This document shows, piece after piece, positions 1 through 7,358 of a stretch of DNA of 16,458 nt. The position numbers were made by a program, and so were the translations under genes. The notes under the pieces were generated by a model. That model was given only the letters and a program-made list of their open reading frames with translations, made no database searches and was not told the DNA's origin. The stretch is taken from NCBI GenBank assembly GCA_016875255.1, contig VGRU01000054.1, positions 1 through 16,458 on the forward strand, in the 5' to 3' direction. Numbering within the stretch: the stretch's first letter is position 1; each line of letters opens with the position of its first letter. The DNA is from Deltaproteobacteria bacterium (GTDB taxonomy: Bacteria > Desulfobacterota > BSN033 > UBA1163).

Positions 1-2
1 GG

Positions 3-182
3 GGCCATACGGTGAAAGAGACAGGCGAATATTTCAGACGGAGCGCGGTAACGATCGGTGAAGGGATAATGAAGGTGGAAGAACTTGTCCGGAGAGACAA
101 ATCGTATGAAGAAAGGCTGAAACGTATTGAAGAAAAGGTGATCAAGGGGAGAAAAAGGAAATACCGTGTTTCCGTGGCCTGA
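3..182 (+). CDS. C-terminal fragment of an unidentified protein
   Basis: An open frame enters from the left edge and ends with TGA at 180-182, giving the last 59 residues of a protein whose start lies outside the window. The fragment is charged, with a helical-looking Glu/Lys/Arg-rich tail (EELVRRDKSYEERLKRIEEK, then a basic stretch ending KYRVSVA). I do not recognise a family from this piece. It is the only gene on the plus strand and converges on the AA_synth gene 53 bp away, so it marks the far boundary of the minus-strand catabolic cluster. The frame is the only one of the three forward frames open through this stretch, but it is short and could be fortuitous. Confidence 0.5.
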   Translation, partial: GHTVKETGEYFRRSAVTIGEGIMKVEELVRRDKSYEERLKRIEEKVIKGRKRKYRVSVA

Positions 183-196
183 CCCCAGGAAACCTT

Positions 197-220
197 TTTC
201 CCTCACGAGTGAGAAGGAAA
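197..220. terminator. Weak bidirectional hairpin between convergent genes
   Basis: Between the plus-strand gene tail and the end of the AA_synth gene lies a hairpin with stem CTCAC (202-206), loop GA, and GTGAG (209-213). It extends through TTTCC / GGAAA with a two-base bulge. Its position between convergent stops suits a shared terminator. No U-tract follows it on either strand, so termination strength is doubtful. Confidence 0.3.
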
Positions 221-235
221 GATGGTAGATTAATA

Positions 236-814
236 CTACCTCAATCCATCCTCTTTCTTCGCTTCCTCTTTTTTTAGGCCTCCAATTCTTGCGTGAGGCC
301 TGCCTGAGTCCGTGATCACGATGGCAACGAGGATTTCGTCAGATCGGGGTGCATCCGGAACCCGGACAGTCATTGCATCGAAATGGGTTCGGACAAAAGC
401 GGCATCTTTGTAATGGAGCGGCACATCGATCTCTGTGCCCGGCCCTCCCATCTTCTTGGCCGATGGGATGATGGCCTTCCCTCCGCCAACGGCTTCTCTT
501 AAAGGTGTCCCGAGTTTAGGGTGAAGGATGGCAGCCGCGTGTTCTAACTCGCCATCGATACCCACAATAGCCGCCTTTCCATAGCTCTCGGCCTTTTCAG
601 GGGTGATCTTTAATGCCTCAACCGCCTTCTTTCCCAATATTCCACCCAGCGTCTCACCGATATCGATCAGTTCATCCAGTTTCTCAACATACTTTCCGGC
701 AAAGGGATTCTTAATTACGGCCACGGCAGCCGCCTTCCGAGTTGGCGGATCAACCTTTTTCCCTCCCTCCTCAACCGTCTCTTCCACAATAGTGATGTAT
801 TTTCTGATTTCCAT
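236..814 (-). CDS. AA_synth (DUF1185) family protein, nicotinate-cluster accessory
   Basis: A 192-residue protein that matches the 'amino acid synthesis' family (PF06684/DUF1185) as I recall it. Conserved-looking stretches are GKAAIVGIDGELEHAAAI (79-96), the following HPKLGTPLREAVGGGKAIIPS, and RPHARIGGL (172-180). The C-terminus is a short Lys/Glu tail. No signal peptide or membrane segment is visible, so it is predicted cytosolic. The start is well supported: GGAGG (825-821) sits six bases before the ATG. The biochemical role of this family is not established to my knowledge, and the family name should not be read as function. It is the last gene of the minus-strand series, behind UPF0280 and 6-hydroxynicotinate reductase, so a role in N-heterocycle or ring-opened intermediate metabolism is inferred from context only. 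Confidence 0.8.
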   Translation of the reverse strand: MEIRKYITIVEETVEEGGKKVDPPTRKAAAVAVIKNPFAGKYVEKLDELIDIGETLGGILGKKAVEALKITPEKAESYGKAAIVGIDGELEHAAAILHPKLGTPLREAVGGGKAIIPSAKKMGGPGTEIDVPLHYKDAAFVRTHFDAMTVRVPDAPRSDEILVAIVITDSGRPHARIGGLKKEEAKKEDGLR

Positions 815-825
815 GTTATTCCTCC
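815..825 (-). promoter_or_regulatory. Ribosome binding site of the AA_synth gene
   Basis: GGAGG at 825-821 with a six-base spacer to the ATG at 814-812. It fixes the start codon of the last gene in the cluster. Confidence 0.75.
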
Positions 826-852
826 AACAAATTAATTTCCAAATTCAAAATT

Positions 853-985
853 GATGGTCTCGTAAAAAGTCGTCACTCCGGTGAAGACCGGAGCCCAGAG
901 AATTTATAACTATTCGAAAAGACTGGATTCCGGCTTTCGCCGGAATGACAATCGTTACGCTTTTTTGACTTTTTACGAATTCATC
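853..985. repeat. MITE-like element with 12-bp terminal inverted repeats
   Basis: TCGTAAAAAGTC at 860-871 and its exact reverse complement GACTTTTTACGA at 967-978 bound a segment holding two smaller hairpins: CTCCGGT / ACCGGAG (876-893) and ATTCCGGC / GCCGGAAT (927-946). Outside the perfect arms, GATG (853-856) pairs with CATC (982-985). It fills most of the gap between the UPF0280 and AA_synth genes. A short spurious frame across it encodes the 'PAKAGIQ' peptide often produced by such repeats. No transposase is present, so any mobility would be in trans. The rest of the 815-1101 gap shows nothing further that I can support. Confidence 0.75.
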
Positions 986-1101
986 GAAATTGCAAATCCC
1001 AAATATATTCTTGTGTAGTGTCGGCATTTATTGCTGACGGTATCCTCGGTCGCCCCCAATAAATGTGGGCGCTACAACTAATAAATTCCTAATCCAAATG
1101 C

Positions 1102-1983
1102 TTATAATTTTTTTAACCAGGACGTTAATGACTCTGTCCACACTGCTTTTTTTTGTAAAGCAATCAAGGCTCCATGGATCAATCCTCCCAGATAGATCGT
1201 GTTCGCCTTTGATAAACCATTATTCAAAGCCTCTTCAATTTTCTTCTGAGATAACGTTCCCACTTTAGTGGTCACCCATTCGCCGGCTATATCCGTATCA
1301 GGATAGATTCTTTCAGCAAGGGTTCTGGTGATATTCGGATCGTCAACATTCGTGAAATTTCCAATGACAGTTGCTGCGGCGTCAGCAAGGGAAGCCCTTT
1401 CTGCGAGTACGGTGGCCGCTGAGGCAATTCCTTTGGTAAAACTTCTGCCGCCAAAACCGCTTGTTGCTACCCCCCCTATTCCCATGGTTGAATCGATTGA
1501 AATAAGATAGGCGGGTTGTTTTGCGCTGATTTCTGTTTTTACTCCCACCCTTGCCACTTCCCCTTCTCTCAATCGAATGGCAATATCTCCTCCATTATCC
1601 ACGATAACCTTTGTTCCACCTTTGTTGAAGATAAAATCGGCAACCATCTCGGAGGCTGTTCCGGCAACGGCCGCAAGAGGAGTTAAATCCGGCTCTCCAG
1701 GCTGCTGAGTTGCCCGAATCATTCTCTGGACAATCTCAGGATAAATATCTATTATCTCCAGGGTCAGGCTTTTGCTCTTTATAATAGGAAGACATTTCGA
1801 CAGATCGTCGATCAAACCCATGGCAAAATGAGCCCCTTCTGCCGCTAATTTGGGAAGAGGCCCTCCATGTTCAGAAACGGAGATGAACATCCGCATTGGA
1901 CCATAGTCCAGAAGGATGGTTCCGTTGGATAATACCTGAATAGGGTCATCCGAGTATATTGTCTTGGCCAATTGCATTCTCAT
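1102..1983 (-). CDS. UPF0280 family (ApbE-like) protein
   Basis: A 293-residue protein of the UPF0280 family, structurally related to ApbE flavin transferases. Visible hallmarks are AGTASEMVADFIF (107-119), VDNGGDIAIRL (128-138), GVATSGFG (171-178) and LADAAATVIG (199-208). The last three parallel ApbE's GGD, TSG and ADALST segments around the flavin/Mg2+ site. There is no signal peptide or lipobox, unlike periplasmic ApbE, so a cytosolic role is expected. Downstream of the 6-hydroxynicotinate reductase gene, it could act on a flavin or flavoprotein of the pathway, or be a catalytic enzyme in its own right; both are inference. The function of the family is unproven. The ATG at 1983 lacks a strong Shine-Dalgarno, and a second ATG two codons in is an alternative start. 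Confidence 0.85.
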   Translation of the reverse strand: MRMQLAKTIYSDDPIQVLSNGTILLDYGPMRMFISVSEHGGPLPKLAAEGAHFAMGLIDDLSKCLPIIKSKSLTLEIIDIYPEIVQRMIRATQQPGEPDLTPLAAVAGTASEMVADFIFNKGGTKVIVDNGGDIAIRLREGEVARVGVKTEISAKQPAYLISIDSTMGIGGVATSGFGGRSFTKGIASAATVLAERASLADAAATVIGNFTNVDDPNITRTLAERIYPDTDIAGEWVTTKVGTLSQKKIEEALNNGLSKANTIYLGGLIHGALIALQKKAVWTESLTSWLKKL

Positions 1984-2027
1984 ATTCCAAATTTCAATCC
2001 CCCAAAGGCGTAATTTGAAAAGACTGG

Positions 2028-2047
2028 ATTCCGGCTTCCGCCGGAAT
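2028..2047. repeat. Short palindromic repeat (REP-like)
   Basis: ATTCCGGC and GCCGGAAT form an 8-bp perfect stem around loop TTCC. It is the same core found at 927-946 and, in the opposite orientation, at 12968-12987. The flank AAAAGACTGG is shared with the 927 copy. About 20 bp downstream, 2069-2090 resembles the right end of the 12924-13114 element, which suggests a decayed copy. Confidence 0.7.
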
Positions 2048-2088
2048 GACGATTCTGATGATGCAGCAATTTATAAACATTCCCTAAT

Positions 2089-2151
2089 CACCAATTTCCA
2101 ATCACCAAAACGTTTTGATATTGATTATTGGAGCTTATTTGGAAATTGGTG
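2089..2151. repeat. 13-bp inverted repeat just after the hnr stop
   Basis: CACCAATTTCCAA (2089-2101) is the exact reverse complement of TTGGAAATTGGTG (2139-2151). The 37-base loop contains a small palindrome, CAAAACGTTTTG (2106-2117). It lies four bases past the end of the 6-hydroxynicotinate reductase gene in the direction of transcription, so it could stabilise or attenuate the transcript. No U-tract follows, so it is not a classical terminator. Confidence 0.65.
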
Positions 2152-2155
2152 CTTC

Positions 2156-3676
2156 CTATCCCTTCAACACCTCTTCCAATTTCCGAATCTTTTCCTGATG
2201 TCCTCCTATCTCCAGATACTCTTCCAGTCTCATCGTATATTCAAGAGGGACAACTGTGGCTGGAGTCGGCACGTAGGTAAAGGCTCTTACCATAACCTTC
2301 TCAACATCGACCAAAAATGTTATCCCTCCACCTGGCAGAATATAGGTTGGCGCTCCTCCTACGGTCAGCCTCGCCCGGCTCTGATGAATGGCCTGATTCA
2401 GTTTCACGGGAATCTTTGTGACCCCTGCCCTGGCGCTTCCCCCTGCGCCCCCCACATACACAGCCGAAACCCTCGATGGCTGGCAGTTGGAGGCCATCAT
2501 ATCGATTGCCCTCTTAGCCTCAATAGTTAAATCAATCTGGATAAATTTACCTTTCTCATCCAGGCGAAACATGGCGGCCCGTTCTGCTGTTGTCTCCGTG
2601 ATGAGGACGGTCACCCCTGGCTTTGAGATCTTCGGATCGAAACCCTCAATAATCTCGATAGGGTTCTCGATGGGCGTCCCTCCCCATCCCCGACCATGCT
2701 CACCAAAGTATCGACCTGGAGTGGACTGCCTCGCTCGCAACCTGATGCCGCTATATTTAGCCCCCAACTCCTTTCCTGCGGCATGCTCTGTGAACTGCCC
2801 GATGAGATGGGAATCAAGAACAATCACTTCATCCGCCGCATTTAGGAAATACCTCCCGAACAGTCCCATGGATGCACTGCCGCAACCAACCCTCATCCTG
2901 GTACCTGTTTCGCCATTGATAATAGGAGCCTTGCCCACCTGAAGAACCATCTCGGCTCCCTCCTCCACTTGAAGATGAACTTCTCTTCGGTTGGAAATAT
3001 CGACAATCAGTTTGGCCACGGCGAGACCTTCATCGCCGGTGAGAAGATTGACCCCTCCAAGCGAGAGAATCTTAGAGCCATACTCCTCTGTGCAAAGATG
3101 GCCTACCTTCTTCTTCCCGATGAGAACAGGAGCGCCTTCTTTACCAATATTCATATCCGTGTCGATCTTCACTTTGATGCCGCTGTAGCTCATGGGAGCT
3201 TCGGTCACAACAGTGACGACATCAATTCCATCCATTTTAGACTGGACGATATAGGGTGCGGGTTTGGTATCGGGATAAGTGGTCCCGGCTCCGATGCCGG
3301 TGATCAAAGGCTTCCGGATCACTTCCTCATGGTCTTGCCCAACGACTCCCTCGACGTCTTCGTAGGACTGGAGCGGGATATTCCGGATAAGATTCCCATC
3401 CAGGTTGATGAAACGCTGGCATGCGCCTGTGTTGCCAGCCCGTATGGTGCAAGAGATTGGACACGATGGACATTGAATGGTTCCGGTTTTTTGTGCCGGA
3501 TCAGGTGAAATGGCGTCGGTCGGACAGACCTTTGTGCAGGCGTTACAATCCACACAGATATCCGAGATTGATGCCTTCTCCTCCGGAGTCATCAAAATGG
3601 CCTGGAGGGGGCATGTCTCCACGCATAAACCACAACCAATACAGGTCTCCCAATCAACAATCATTGCAGAACCCAT
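2156..3676 (-). CDS. hnr: 6-hydroxynicotinate reductase, ferredoxin-domain fused
   Basis: A 506-residue iron-sulfur protein of the 6-hydroxynicotinate reductase family (EC 1.3.7.1), predicted to reduce 6-hydroxynicotinate to 1,4,5,6-tetrahydro-6-oxonicotinate with reduced ferredoxin in the cytosol. The N-terminus is a 2[4Fe-4S] ferredoxin domain with ligands C12, C15, C18, C22 and C41, C44, C47, C51. A further cysteine group follows (C69, C72, C76, C86) and could hold a third cluster. The remaining roughly 400 residues form the family-specific region, with glycine-rich stretches near 263-275 (VGCGSASMGLFGR), 408-413 (VGGAGG) and 448-452 (PGGGI). It lies directly downstream of enamidase, the next enzyme of the pathway. 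The start ATG at 3676 has only a weak Shine-Dalgarno; an ATG four codons in is possible. Family assignment is strong; substrate rests on the neighbouring enamidase and Mo-hydroxylase. Confidence 0.85.
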   Translation of the reverse strand: MGSAMIVDWETCIGCGLCVETCPLQAILMTPEEKASISDICVDCNACTKVCPTDAISPDPAQKTGTIQCPSCPISCTIRAGNTGACQRFINLDGNLIRNIPLQSYEDVEGVVGQDHEEVIRKPLITGIGAGTTYPDTKPAPYIVQSKMDGIDVVTVVTEAPMSYSGIKVKIDTDMNIGKEGAPVLIGKKKVGHLCTEEYGSKILSLGGVNLLTGDEGLAVAKLIVDISNRREVHLQVEEGAEMVLQVGKAPIINGETGTRMRVGCGSASMGLFGRYFLNAADEVIVLDSHLIGQFTEHAAGKELGAKYSGIRLRARQSTPGRYFGEHGRGWGGTPIENPIEIIEGFDPKISKPGVTVLITETTAERAAMFRLDEKGKFIQIDLTIEAKRAIDMMASNCQPSRVSAVYVGGAGGSARAGVTKIPVKLNQAIHQSRARLTVGGAPTYILPGGGITFLVDVEKVMVRAFTYVPTPATVVPLEYTMRLEEYLEIGGHQEKIRKLEEVLKG

Positions 3677-3688
3677 CTTTAAATTCCA

Positions 3689-3788
3689 GGATTCGAGGAT
3701 TCGAGGGTTCCCGGGTTCGAGTTTAAAAAATTGTGATAAACAAGAAAAAACCTAACTCGACCCCCTGAACCCTTGTCCCCTTGAACCC
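3689..3788. repeat. 35-bp imperfect inverted repeat between enamidase and hnr genes
   Basis: Bases 3689-3723 and 3754-3788 are imperfect reverse complements over about 35 bp, built from GGATTCGAGG / GGGTTCGAGTT-type units. The spacer of about 30 bases is A-rich. The element fills nearly the whole gap between the enamidase stop and the hnr start and would fold into a long stem in the transcript. Confidence 0.65.
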
Positions 3789-3790
3789 TT

Positions 3791-4960
3791 TTACTCCGGT
3801 TTGCTGGTCACAATCTTCCTATTGGGTGGCGGTGTGTTGCGGCTGACCCCAATCTTCATCTGGCCATCGATCAACACTGCCGCAATCCCCGGAATATCCC
3901 CCGCTTCGATGGCGGACAGCGCATCCCTGCCGACCGAACCCATGGGAGCATCCATGATGACCAGGTCAGCTTCCTTGCCAACCTCAATAACACCTCTGTT
4001 CAACTTGTAGATCTTTGCCGTATTTCCCGTGGCCATGGCTATCGCCTCTTCAGACTTCACCCCGCAGAGGGAGGCAAGAAAGTTGATCACCCTGAGAATT
4101 CCCAGGGGGATCACACCGGTCCCTGAGGGAGCATCGTTTCCGATAATGATCCGGGGATAGGCTTTGATTTCTTTGATGATCTTCATCACTTCCACGATCA
4201 TCTTCGGGTTTCCACAGTGGGCGATCTCCAACATCAAAGACGTCTTTCGAATCAACTTTTCCGCCTCGGCGAGCGAGATCGCAGTGGGACCTCCGTTGAT
4301 ATGAGAGACAATGTCCGGAGCTGTGGCAATCACATCATCTGCAGGAACGGTCGTGCTTCCGGGAATGGAGGTCCCTCCGGTATGCATCATCACCACCATT
4401 CCGTATTTCTTCGCCCATCGGACCATCGGACCGGCTTCTTGAGGACGCTTTACCCCGCCCAAACCGATTTCCGCCACCACACGCACCCCTTCCCTCGATA
4501 ATTCTTCAAAATCCTTCTCCTGAAGTCCGGGCTCAAGGATGATGCTTCCGCCAAGCACTTTCACGCCCGAAGGCCTGGCGCTGGCAAAGGATTTTGCGGC
4601 AAGAATGGCCAGGGCCTTTGTTCCCGCGACATCCTTTGGTCGTCCCGGAAGGTGAACCTCACCCGCCGAGATGGCGGTGGTCACGCCTCCGTGCAAGGAC
4701 GACTCGATGAAGTCAAGCATCTTCTGCCTCGGAGTGAAATCTCCGAGGACAGGGTGGCAGTGGGAATCGATCAACCCAGGGGTGATCGTCATTCCACCTG
4801 CATCGATCACCTGTTCGATTCCTCTATCATCAAGTTCCTTCTCCTTGCCGATTGCCTGGATCAAACTTCCTTCGATGATGAGTGCATCTCCTATCAAAAG
4901 AGGATTAGAAATGTCTCCTGAAACCAGAGTCCCAATATTTTTAATCACCAGTTTTGGCAT
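3791..4960 (-). CDS. ena: Enamidase (1,4,5,6-tetrahydro-6-oxonicotinate hydrolase)
   Basis: A 389-residue amidohydrolase that closely resembles Eubacterium barkeri enamidase (EC 3.5.2.18) along its whole length as I recall that sequence. It hydrolyses the cyclic enamide 1,4,5,6-tetrahydro-6-oxonicotinate to 2-formylglutarate and ammonium. Predicted dinuclear-metal ligands are H67 and H69 (DSHCHP), E164 as bridging residue (AEIGLGG), H193 (MMHTGGTSIPGS) and H220 (VSHINGGPTA), with catalytic D276 (IGNDAPSGTG). Shared signature stretches include PRQKMLDFI, HGGVTTAISAG, PGRPKDVAGTKALAI and the C-terminal GSVGRDALSAIEAGDIPGI and SRNTPPP. A G-rich Shine-Dalgarno (AGAGGGGG) precedes the ATG. It sits between the Mo-hydroxylase and hnr genes. 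This is the strongest substrate marker in the window: the family is narrow and points to nicotinate catabolism. Confidence 0.92.
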   Translation of the reverse strand: MPKLVIKNIGTLVSGDISNPLLIGDALIIEGSLIQAIGKEKELDDRGIEQVIDAGGMTITPGLIDSHCHPVLGDFTPRQKMLDFIESSLHGGVTTAISAGEVHLPGRPKDVAGTKALAILAAKSFASARPSGVKVLGGSIILEPGLQEKDFEELSREGVRVVAEIGLGGVKRPQEAGPMVRWAKKYGMVVMMHTGGTSIPGSTTVPADDVIATAPDIVSHINGGPTAISLAEAEKLIRKTSLMLEIAHCGNPKMIVEVMKIIKEIKAYPRIIIGNDAPSGTGVIPLGILRVINFLASLCGVKSEEAIAMATGNTAKIYKLNRGVIEVGKEADLVIMDAPMGSVGRDALSAIEAGDIPGIAAVLIDGQMKIGVSRNTPPPNRKIVTSKPE

Positions 4961-4973
4961 ATATAACCCCCTC

Positions 4974-5065
4974 TAACCCCCCTTCATCCCCCACTTAACC
5001 CCTCCCTACCTCCCCTTAATTTAAGGGGAGGCGAGGTGGGGTTAGGAAGGAACAGAGGGGGGTTA
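4974..5065. repeat. Nested long-stem inverted repeat between Mo subunit and enamidase genes
   Basis: Three nested pairs are visible: TAACCCCCCT (4974-4983) with AGGGGGGTTA (5056-5065); TAACCCC (4996-5002) with GGGGTTA (5038-5044); and CCTCCCCTTAA (5009-5019) with TTAAGGGGAGG (5021-5031), separated by one base. The left half is C-rich and the right half G-rich on the plus strand. As RNA it would form a stable hairpin of about 92 nt between two pathway genes, possibly attenuating or processing the message. Confidence 0.8.
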
Positions 5066-5078
5066 CACTGATTACTGA

Positions 5079-7337
5079 TCACTGCTTTTCGTCTGCTGCC
5101 TTCTGCTTTCTTTTATTAACTGCTTCCAACACTCTCTCCAGATTCGCCGGCAGATAATATATTCTCTCCCCGATGGCATCCGCAATTGCATTTAATATGG
5201 CCGGCGCACACGGAATGAGGGCCGGTTCTCCTACTCCTTTCGCTCCAAACGGGCCGCTGGGTTCACGCTCTTCAACAAGAATCGGAATCACCTCCGGAAT
5301 ATCTCTCGATGTCGGAATGAGGTAGTCCACAAAGGAAGTTGTCTTTTCCGGAACATACTCTTCCATCAGGGCAAACCCCATTCCCATGGCAACGCCACCG
5401 ATGATCTGGCCGGCCACATTTCTCGGATGGATCGCTCTTCCAACATCGTGGCATGCCACGACTCGAATCACCTTCACCTTACCTGTCTCTGTGTCAACCT
5501 CGACCTCTGCCAGATGGGTGGCGAAAGCATAAGTCGCATAGGGCGCCCCCTGCCCTGTCTTTGGATCAAGCTTTGTTGTCTCGGGATCAAAACTTCCCTC
5601 ACCCTTAATGACCTTTCCGCTTCTCCTGGCGACTTCTCTCACCGGAAGAGAGGTGGTCAGACAGGTTCTCGCTTTAACTTTCCCCTCCTCATAAAATAAA
5701 TCTTTCTCATCCATGTTCAGAAGTGGACCTGCCTCTTTGATCGCCTCCTGCTTTAAATAATTAATAGCATCGAGGATTGCATTTCCGGAGATATAGGTTT
5801 GACGGCTTGCCGAGGTGGCCCCTGCATCGGTCGTCAGGGCTGTGTCCGCCCGAATGACCCGGATCTCTTTTAAAGGAATCCCTAATCCTTCGGAGGCGAT
5901 TTGAAGAAGGGCGGTGTCCGATCCCTGCCCGATATCCGCCACTCCAATGTAGAGGCGAACTTCACCATTGGGATCAATCTCCATCTGGGCTGTCGAGGGG
6001 TTGGCAATTCCTGTATTGCCGATCCCATACCACATTGAGCCCACTCCCATCCCTCTCTTGATGAAGGGTCTCTTTGGATCCTCTCCGGAGTGGTTCGCTT
6101 TATCCCTACGCTCCTTCACTTTTCTCAAGGTCTCTCCTATGCCAACACTGGCCATCAGGGTTTGACCGGTTGCTGTCTCGGATCCGATGCGAAGACAATT
6201 TTTTAGACGAAACTCAAGGGGATCGATCTTTAAAGCCTGGGCCAAAAGTTCCATCTGCGATTCGTGAGCAAAGGCCATCTGAGGCACTCCAAATCCCCGC
6301 ATGGCGCCTGACCATGGATTATTCGTATAGGCCATTCTGCTTCTGACCTTCACATTCGGCACCTGATAGGGGCCAGTGGCATGGACTGCAGACCGGATTC
6401 CAACGGTTGCGCCATAAGAGGCATAGGCTCCTGTGTCTCCCAAAATCTCAACTTCAACCGCGGTCAATGTCCCATCTTTCTTCGCCCCGCTCTTATACCT
6501 TATCTTTAATGGGTGGCGCTTTGAGATGACCTGAAAGACCTCCTCCCGTGAGAAAACGATCTTCACTGGCCTCTTAAGATGAAAAGCGGCAAGGGCTAAA
6601 AGGCATTGAACCGTAATATCGAGCCTTCCCCCGAATCCTCCTCCTGTTGCGGACTGAATAACCCTCACCTTCTCTAATGGCAGGGTGAGAAATGCGGCGA
6701 CCTCTTTCTGATCGTAATGGACATTCTGGGTTGGGCAGACCACGGTCACTCTTCCCTCTTCATCGAGAAAGGAGATGCCCGCATCCGGCTCCAGATAGGC
6801 ATGGTCAACCCAGGTGGTCTCATACTCTTCTTCGATGACGATTTCAGCTCTTTTGAATCCATCCTGAACATCGCCCTTAGTGATGTGATATTCTATGAGC
6901 AGATTCCCATTTTCATGAATCAGGGAGGCATGAGGTTTGAGCGCTTCCTCGGGATGGTTCACGCAGGGAAGATCTTCGTAGAGGACGACAACTTTTTTTG
7001 CCGCTTCTTCTGCGGCTTCAATCGTTTTCGCCGCCACAAGCGCTATCGGATCACCAATATACCTCACACGGTCTGTTGCCAGAACAGGCTGGTCCTTCGT
7101 AATCGTCCCGATTAAATTTCTTCCGGGAATATCCTTCGCCGTGAAGATCCTCTCAACCCCCTCAACTTTACCGGCCTCTCTCGTTTCGTTACTTATAATT
7201 TTGGCATGAGGTCTTGTGCTTCGAACGACTTTTAAATGAAAAGAGTTGTCGACAAAAAGGTCCGCCCCGAATCTCGCCCGCCCCAGAACCTTCTCCTGGG
7301 CATCGACTTTGGGAATTTCAACTCCGATCTGTTTCAT
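5079..7337 (-). CDS. Molybdopterin-binding subunit of nicotinate dehydrogenase-type Mo hydroxylase
   Basis: A 752-residue large subunit of the xanthine dehydrogenase family. With the FAD and [2Fe-2S] subunits encoded just upstream it forms a molybdenum hydroxylase, here most likely converting nicotinate to 6-hydroxynicotinate. Motifs in order: GGGFGG (232-237), AMRGFG (345-350; the second position is usually F or Y), GQGSDT (470-475), SASRQTY (509-515), and the catalytic Glu704 in GAKGVGEPALIP (698-709). Both halves of the Mo domain are in one chain, whereas E. barkeri nicotinate dehydrogenase splits them into NdhL and NdhM. Length is normal for a single-chain large subunit. No signal peptide is visible, so the enzyme is probably cytosolic. 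The Shine-Dalgarno is only a purine-rich run. Family is certain; the nicotinate substrate is inferred from the downstream enamidase and Hnr. Confidence 0.85.
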   Translation of the reverse strand: MKQIGVEIPKVDAQEKVLGRARFGADLFVDNSFHLKVVRSTRPHAKIISNETREAGKVEGVERIFTAKDIPGRNLIGTITKDQPVLATDRVRYIGDPIALVAAKTIEAAEEAAKKVVVLYEDLPCVNHPEEALKPHASLIHENGNLLIEYHITKGDVQDGFKRAEIVIEEEYETTWVDHAYLEPDAGISFLDEEGRVTVVCPTQNVHYDQKEVAAFLTLPLEKVRVIQSATGGGFGGRLDITVQCLLALAAFHLKRPVKIVFSREEVFQVISKRHPLKIRYKSGAKKDGTLTAVEVEILGDTGAYASYGATVGIRSAVHATGPYQVPNVKVRSRMAYTNNPWSGAMRGFGVPQMAFAHESQMELLAQALKIDPLEFRLKNCLRIGSETATGQTLMASVGIGETLRKVKERRDKANHSGEDPKRPFIKRGMGVGSMWYGIGNTGIANPSTAQMEIDPNGEVRLYIGVADIGQGSDTALLQIASEGLGIPLKEIRVIRADTALTTDAGATSASRQTYISGNAILDAINYLKQEAIKEAGPLLNMDEKDLFYEEGKVKARTCLTTSLPVREVARRSGKVIKGEGSFDPETTKLDPKTGQGAPYATYAFATHLAEVEVDTETGKVKVIRVVACHDVGRAIHPRNVAGQIIGGVAMGMGFALMEEYVPEKTTSFVDYLIPTSRDIPEVIPILVEEREPSGPFGAKGVGEPALIPCAPAILNAIADAIGERIYYLPANLERVLEAVNKRKQKAADEKQ

Positions 7338-7358
7338 CTTCTTTTCTTCTTATTTTAT

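Noticed and set aside
845..1027. A 60-codon minus-strand frame with a 'PAKAGIQSF' peptide
   Set aside because: It lies across the 853-985 inverted-repeat element. Such peptides are typical by-products of ATTCCGGC-type palindromes, and there is no ribosome site.
2418..2942. Long plus-strand frames opposite the hnr gene (also at 1964-2530 and 2969-3508)
   Set aside because: They are antisense shadows of a clearly recognisable gene and have no family features of their own.
5809..5840. A DAGATSAS segment in the Mo subunit resembling an ApbE flavinylation site, considered because an ApbE-like gene is nearby
   Set aside because: This segment leads into the conserved SASRQTY motif of all xanthine dehydrogenase-family large subunits, which are not covalently flavinylated.
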